NCBI RefSeq assembly: GCF_025753815.1
Contig: NZ_JAOWRF010000406.1
Coordinates: 1 to 36,224 of the forward strand
Source of the DNA: Plectonema radiosum NIES-515
GTDB lineage: Bacteria; Cyanobacteriota; Cyanobacteriia; Cyanobacteriales; Nostocaceae
Direction of reading: 5' to 3'
Length of the DNA stretch: 36,224 bases
Shown here: positions 32,851-36,224 of the stretch, one piece after another
How positions within the stretch are numbered: the stretch's first letter is position 1
How the letters are laid out: each line of letters starts with the position of its first letter
Position numbers and translations under genes: made by a program
Notes under the pieces: generated by a model
Databases searched by the model: none
Seen by the model: only the letters and a program-made list of their open reading frames with translations
What the model was told of the DNA's origin: nothing

Positions 32851-33222
32851 TTATTCTCCCACAAATTCCTGAGCGGCTTTTATCGCTGCATTCAATTCAA
32901 CTGTGCTACTAGCTTTGACCTTGAGAGTTTTACCATTAGCCGTGACTTCCATTTCAATGATTTTCCCTAGTAAGCGATCGCTCAAAAACCTGAACAAAGA
33001 TTTAATATTCGCTACTTTTACCTCAGCCGTCAACACCCCTAGTAAAAATCCTCCAATATCCTTTGCTCCTTTTTCGGAATTATTTACTGCTACAAGACCA
33101 GCAGATTCTACTTCAACCTCTTGTTTAATATCTTGTAGGAGATTTTCTGTTTTTTCTTGCAGTTCTGAGTCTTCCAGATACTCATCTTTTAAAAAGGCAA
33201 TTTTTACTTGAATATTTGGCAT
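32851..33222 (-). CDS. small EACC1-like conflict-system accessory protein
   Basis: A 123-residue protein with two parts: an N-terminal strand-helix segment (IQVKIAFLKDEY and EKTENLLQDIKQ) and a C-terminal segment (KIIEMEVTANGKTLKVKASS, then ELNAAIKAAQEF) around a glycine-rich middle, DIGGFLLGVLTAEVKVANIK. This layout resembles the effector-associated constant component (EACC1) or trypsin-co-occurring families, which sit next to caspase or trypsin-like effectors in bacterial conflict loci. There is no signal peptide. GGAG lies 9 bp before the ATG. It is the first gene of an operon with the caspase-GUN4 gene, with only 10 bp between the stop and the next start. The family call is from general features and is less certain than the context. 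Confidence 0.6.
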   Translation of the reverse strand: MPNIQVKIAFLKDEYLEDSELQEKTENLLQDIKQEVEVESAGLVAVNNSEKGAKDIGGFLLGVLTAEVKVANIKSLFRFLSDRLLGKIIEMEVTANGKTLKVKASSTVELNAAIKAAQEFVGE

Positions 33223-33739
33223 GAAATTTGTCTCTCCACTGGTAGTGACTTATTTTACAGATGACTGACGACTAGATGTTAATTGTTTCTTAATTTTAAG
33301 TAAGATTTTTTTGCACCCCAGACTGAGCGTCACATCCAAGCTACAACTAAATGTGTTATGGATGTTACGATAAAACCAACTATAAAATGCTTAAACATTG
33401 GAAACACCAACTTGAGGAGCGGCTTGGCAAAATGTTAACCTGTTTTCCCGCCTTTAAGAGTGTAATGGAGATTATCAATCAATGTTACTGATGCTACACA
33501 AAATTTGCTGTCTATGGATTGCTAGAAAGGTATAAGGATAGTACTTGACATTTTTTAGTAGTTACTATGGTACTTTTACTTAGACTATAAATATAATAAC
33601 AAACTCTTGTGGCAACACTATGGGCTGAATTAATAGCACTCAACATTGGGTCATGCCAATGTTGCCACTACCAGTAGATATTACACGCCAGACCGAATGA
33701 TTCATCAGCCTTTACTTGCCTATTTAGGAGGCATTTGCA
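33223..33739. other. intergenic region with competing hairpins
   Basis: About 520 bp between the divergent EACC1 operon and the Uma2 relic. GTGGCAACA (33609-33617) can pair with TGTTGCCAC (33660-33668), while CAACATTGG (33641-33649) can pair with CCAATGTTG (33656-33664). These two stems are mutually exclusive. A TTGACA lies at 33545-33550 but has no good -10 partner. AGGAGG precedes the Uma2 start. Confidence 0.4.
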
Positions 33740-34216
33740 ATGAGCATTCCACTTGTAGATCAACCCACACAAGAAAAACTCGTAACACTAAGAGATGTTT
33801 CTTGGGAGCAGTTCAAAGGTATTGAGGCACAGCTAAAAGACAACCGTGATGTCCGAATGTCTTATTTATCAGGAATTTTAGAAATTATGTCACCCATTGG
33901 AGATAAACATGAAAAAGTGAAAAGCACCCTTGGGTTGTTACTAGAAGCTTTCATGAGAGAAAAAGGCATTCGGTTTTATAAACGCGGTGGTTTCACTCTG
34001 GAAGAACCGGGCTATGCTTCTGGTACACCTGATGAGTCTTATTGTATCAGCACTGATAAAGAAACCCCAGACATTGTTATTGAAATTATTGTCACCAGTG
34101 GCATCATCAACAGAAAGGAATTATATAAACCCAAGAGAGCAAGCAGAAATCTCAATGCAAAAGCTAATCGGCTATTGCTTGAACCCAGACCATCCCAGTG
34201 GGAAGCACAAAGCTAG
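33740..34216 (+). pseudogene. truncated Uma2-family (DUF820) endonuclease-like gene
   Basis: It begins as a normal Uma2 protein: DVSWEQFKGIEAQLKDNRDV, then LSGILEIMSPIGDKHEKVKS, GGFTLEEPGYASGTPDESYC and the nuclease-like PDIVIEIIVTSG. After about residue 130 (KELYKP) it loses similarity, and the frame runs into unrelated codons and a stop at 34216. The usual ending of Uma2 proteins (the V-W-F-W segment and the last helix) is missing, so the protein would be incomplete. The gene keeps a perfect AGGAGG Shine-Dalgarno sequence. The lost 3' end is replaced by fragments of two other genes, which suggests a deletion. Uma2 proteins are PD-(D/E)XK-like, often abundant in cyanobacteria, with unclear function. 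Confidence 0.65.
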
Positions 34217-34268
34217 AGTTTTTGCCTCAGTTTTAGGAATCACAAAAGTTTACCAAGTGGACAAGTAG
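34128..34268 (+). pseudogene. DUF6883-like fragment
   Basis: In another frame from the Uma2 relic, 34128-34268 reads NPREQAEISMQKLIGYCLNP, then DHPSGKHKARVFASVLGITKVYQVDK and a stop. The block L-N-P-D-H-P-x-G-x-H-K-A-R-V-F resembles the N-terminal part of small DUF6883 proteins. There is no start codon of its own, and the C-terminal half is missing. It appears to be a middle piece of a deletion scar. Confidence 0.45.
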
Positions 34269-34411
34269 GAACGATTCTAGAAGTGTATGATCAAGGAGAA
34301 GAATGTTATTATTTAGTCGAATTTGCTGACACTCAAGGGCGTGAATATGCAATGGCTACCTTGACAGCAAATGAACTCTTAGTTTTGCATTATGAATTGG
34401 CAATTGCCTAA
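34259..34411 (+). pseudogene. DUF4926-like fragment without a start
   Basis: 34259-34411 reads GQVGTILEVYDQGEECYYLV, then EFADTQGREYAMATLTANEL and a further 10 codons to a stop. This is the conserved part of small DUF4926 proteins, which in cyanobacteria often sit next to DUF6883 genes. The N-terminal part is missing because the frame is joined directly to the DUF6883-like piece. Confidence 0.5.
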
Positions 34412-34757
34412 GTACAGCTTTGCGTAAAAATGAGCGCGTTTTTAAACGCAGAGGAACACAGAGTCTTGCAGAAAGTCCGAAATGGGTAAGTTTTAGCAGG
34501 GTACGAAGCGGAAACGGCAAGACAAGAAAGAGAAATTTCCCCCTTGTCCCCCACTCAGACACTCCCCTACCTACGGTGTTCACACAAGTCATCATGGCAG
34601 AACACAGAAATTTCAAAAGTCGAACTCAGGTTTGGGATACAATTTGTTTTATTTTGGGTCATGCTTTAAACTGCTGGAATACTTGTGCAATATACATTTT
34701 GGCAGTTTTTGATCCCTCTTTTCTCACAAAGGATGGGAATCATGGGGGTGAGACGCT
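34412..34757. other. intergenic region with a dispersed repeat
   Basis: No gene. It contains a 73-bp repeat (34468-34540, listed separately) and a preceding CGCAGAGGAACACAGAG segment of the kind widely scattered in Nostocales genomes. The long plus-strand frame here is not protein-like. Confidence 0.45.
34468..34540. repeat. 73-bp direct repeat, copy 1 (downstream of the MFS gene)
   Basis: It matches 36099-36171 with only a few mismatches, both copies running from GCAGAAA through TAGCAGGGTACGAAGCGG to GAGAAATTTCC. Both are followed by CTTGTCCCCC-like sequence. The pair brackets the MFS gene in direct orientation. Confidence 0.85.
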
Positions 34758-35972
34758 CTATTCGATTCTCAATTTTTTTCGAGGTCTAGTCATAATAATA
34801 GAACTAATCAGTATCGCAATCAGTAGAGACCAAGTGGTGACATAGCTGCCCGTTATATCCCGCAACCACCCAAGCAACGGTGGACTTAGTATTACTGCTA
34901 CTTGATTAATTGCCATTGCTAGACCCAGTGCAAATCCTGTTCTTTCAGGAGGTGCTAATTCGCTAACATAGGCTACCCACGGTCCATACCAACCAAACCC
35001 AAAAAAACCAAGCCAAGCTGCAAGAATAAATAATATTACTAATGATTTTGTCGCCAATATTAAAAGCATAATAAGACCCAAAATAAGTGCACCCATGCTA
35101 GTCAGGATTGGAAAATATCGTCCATGTTTACTCTGGTCGCTCCACGCTGCCAGAGTTATACGTCCAACCACACCTGCACATTGAGCAACAAAAAGTATAT
35201 TGGCACTGTTCTCGAAGGATACATTGAACCTGTCATGCATATAAAGCACTAGAAAAATGACTATACCATATTGCGCCGTTATCAAAGTTATCCCAGACCA
35301 CAGTATGTTTCGCATACTGGGATGGCTTAACAGAGATAGTCGATTATGCAAGGCAGCTTTAATTGATACTGCCCTTGGGTTCTGTGTATTAACAATTGGT
35401 GCCCTGTAAACAATGATAAATAAGATACCACCAATGAACGCAACACCAGAACCCACAAGGAAAGCCGCACGCCAACCATAATTTGCCGCTACTAGTGGTA
35501 GACTTGCCGCTGCGATCGCACCACCCAGAGGTAGACCAGCTTGACGAATACCCATCGCAAATCCGCGTTGCGACTTCGAGAACCATTCCGACACCGACTT
35601 GCTTCCACCCGGTTGTGCAGTGCTATAGCCTATGCCTACGATCACAAGCCAGGCAAGAAGCTCTCTGTAATTCGTAGCATAGGATGAACCAAAAAGAGCA
35701 GCAGCAACGATCAATGACCCAACCCCAACGATCAGTCGTTCGTTAAAGCGGTCAAGCAGTTCGCCAGCAACTAGCAATCCTATAACTGGGAAAAGTTGTG
35801 CGGCTGAAACGAGTAACCCAATCTCAAAAGCGTTCAATCTTAGTGCCTCTTGCATATAGCCTGCAAAAGCACCAAGTCCCTGAACCAGAAAGCACGCGGT
35901 CGCTTGTGCAACAGTCGCAACGGTAAGCACAACCCAACGAAAATTGGGATTATGTGATTTTACTAATTTCAT
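34758..35972 (-). CDS. MFS family transporter
   Basis: A 404-residue protein with about 12 hydrophobic helices, matching the major facilitator superfamily. Signature elements are GELLDRFNERLIVGVG after the second helix, the helix-four glycine-rich region GIGYSTAQPGGSKSVSEWFS, the motif GIRQAGLPLGGAIAAASLPL of helix five, and the second-half loop WSDQSKHGRYFPIL. It has short hydrophilic ends and no signal peptide. The substrate cannot be read from the sequence; the style resembles organic-anion or nitrate-like carriers of cyanobacteria. There are no operon partners. It is flanked by 73-bp direct repeats, which would allow loss or duplication by recombination. Confidence 0.85.
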   Translation of the reverse strand: MKLVKSHNPNFRWVVLTVATVAQATACFLVQGLGAFAGYMQEALRLNAFEIGLLVSAAQLFPVIGLLVAGELLDRFNERLIVGVGSLIVAAALFGSSYATNYRELLAWLVIVGIGYSTAQPGGSKSVSEWFSKSQRGFAMGIRQAGLPLGGAIAAASLPLVAANYGWRAAFLVGSGVAFIGGILFIIVYRAPIVNTQNPRAVSIKAALHNRLSLLSHPSMRNILWSGITLITAQYGIVIFLVLYMHDRFNVSFENSANILFVAQCAGVVGRITLAAWSDQSKHGRYFPILTSMGALILGLIMLLILATKSLVILFILAAWLGFFGFGWYGPWVAYVSELAPPERTGFALGLAMAINQVAVILSPPLLGWLRDITGSYVTTWSLLIAILISSIIMTRPRKKLRIE

Positions 35973-36224
35973 CTTCGGGTTCGGTATTTCAATACTCGCA
36001 CATTCAGCTTTATACCGTCAGTAAATCAAAAATTGGGTGATGCTAAGTAATCAGAACTTACGCCAAAGTATGAAAAAAAAACAACCGCAGAGGATGCAGC
36101 AGAAAATCCGAAATGCGTAAGTCCTAGCAGGGTACGAAGCGGAAACGGCAAGACAAGAAAGAGAAATTTCCTCCTTGTCCCCCTTGTCCCCCCTGTCCCC
36201 CTTGTCCCTCTCATCCCCCCTGTC
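35973..36224. other. repeat-rich end of the window
   Basis: This is the upstream region of the MFS gene. It contains the second 73-bp repeat (36099-36171) and then a run of imperfect C-rich units (CTTGTCCCC, 36172-36224). On the minus strand the latter is a series of G tracts. Confidence 0.5.
36099..36171. repeat. 73-bp direct repeat, copy 2 (upstream of the MFS gene)
   Basis: Second copy of the repeat at 34468, the same length and orientation. It is followed by C-rich tandem units that extend to the end of the window. Confidence 0.85.

Noticed and set aside
33545-33550. TTGACA as a -35 box for the Uma2 relic
   Set aside because: No acceptable -10 hexamer is found 16-18 bp downstream, and the start codon is nearly 190 bp away.
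34420-34845. 141-codon plus-strand ORF before the MFS gene
   Set aside because: It covers a dispersed 73-bp repeat and the antisense of the MFS 3' end; the composition is not protein-like.

Overview
The window comes from a filamentous, probably heterocystous (Nostocales-type) cyanobacterium. The evidence is an intact cytochrome b6f pair (petC, petA), a DUF3067 gene and tatC, many copies of the HIP1 octamer GCGATCGC, short tandem heptamer repeats, and many small palindromic insertion elements. No rRNA, tRNA or CRISPR array was recognised. All assignments come from reading motifs; no database search was run.

Layout. (1) 104-4150, minus strand: a two-gene signalling operon, a membrane-bound Cache/HAMP hybrid histidine kinase followed by a soluble receiver-histidine kinase. 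(2) 4599-6646: a seven-blade PLL-type lectin propeller and a papain-fold-like cysteine protein. (3) 6647-8265: a decaying region with a glutathione S-transferase remnant cut by a 92-bp palindromic element, and one small membrane-protein ORF. (4) 8266-10571: two pentapeptide-repeat paralogues. (5) 11217-14490: an Nterm_to_SelD-type oxidoreductase without SelD, a C5 DNA methyltransferase broken by a stop codon in its SAM-binding motif, and a YhaV/PrlF-type toxin-antitoxin pair. (6) 14596-19820: petC-petA with a clear terminator, DUF3067 and tatC. Between DUF3067 and tatC lies a hepT toxin gene that can be reassembled from three pieces. It was split by an IS605-type tnpB element (itself frameshifted) and by a 104-bp MITE with a 10-bp target duplication.

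(7) 20917-33222 is the most interesting part, a conflict or stress-signalling island. On the plus strand are an AAA-type ATPase and an overlapping 1695-residue STAND NTPase with a membrane segment and 14 WD40 repeats. A TerY-P-like triad follows: a divergent protein kinase, a TerY-type vWA protein and a PP2C-like phosphatase. Converging from the minus strand is a two-gene operon of a small EACC1-like protein and a caspase-like protease carrying an EF-hand-like loop and a C-terminal GUN4 domain. My inference is that the STAND/WD40 protein and the GUN4 domain act as sensors, the triad as a phosphorylation switch and the caspase as executioner. The component families are known; this combination, and GUN4 on a caspase beside a TerY-P triad, deserves a check.

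(8) 33740-36224: a scar of three truncated genes (Uma2, DUF6883-like, DUF4926-like) and an MFS transporter flanked by 73-bp direct repeats.
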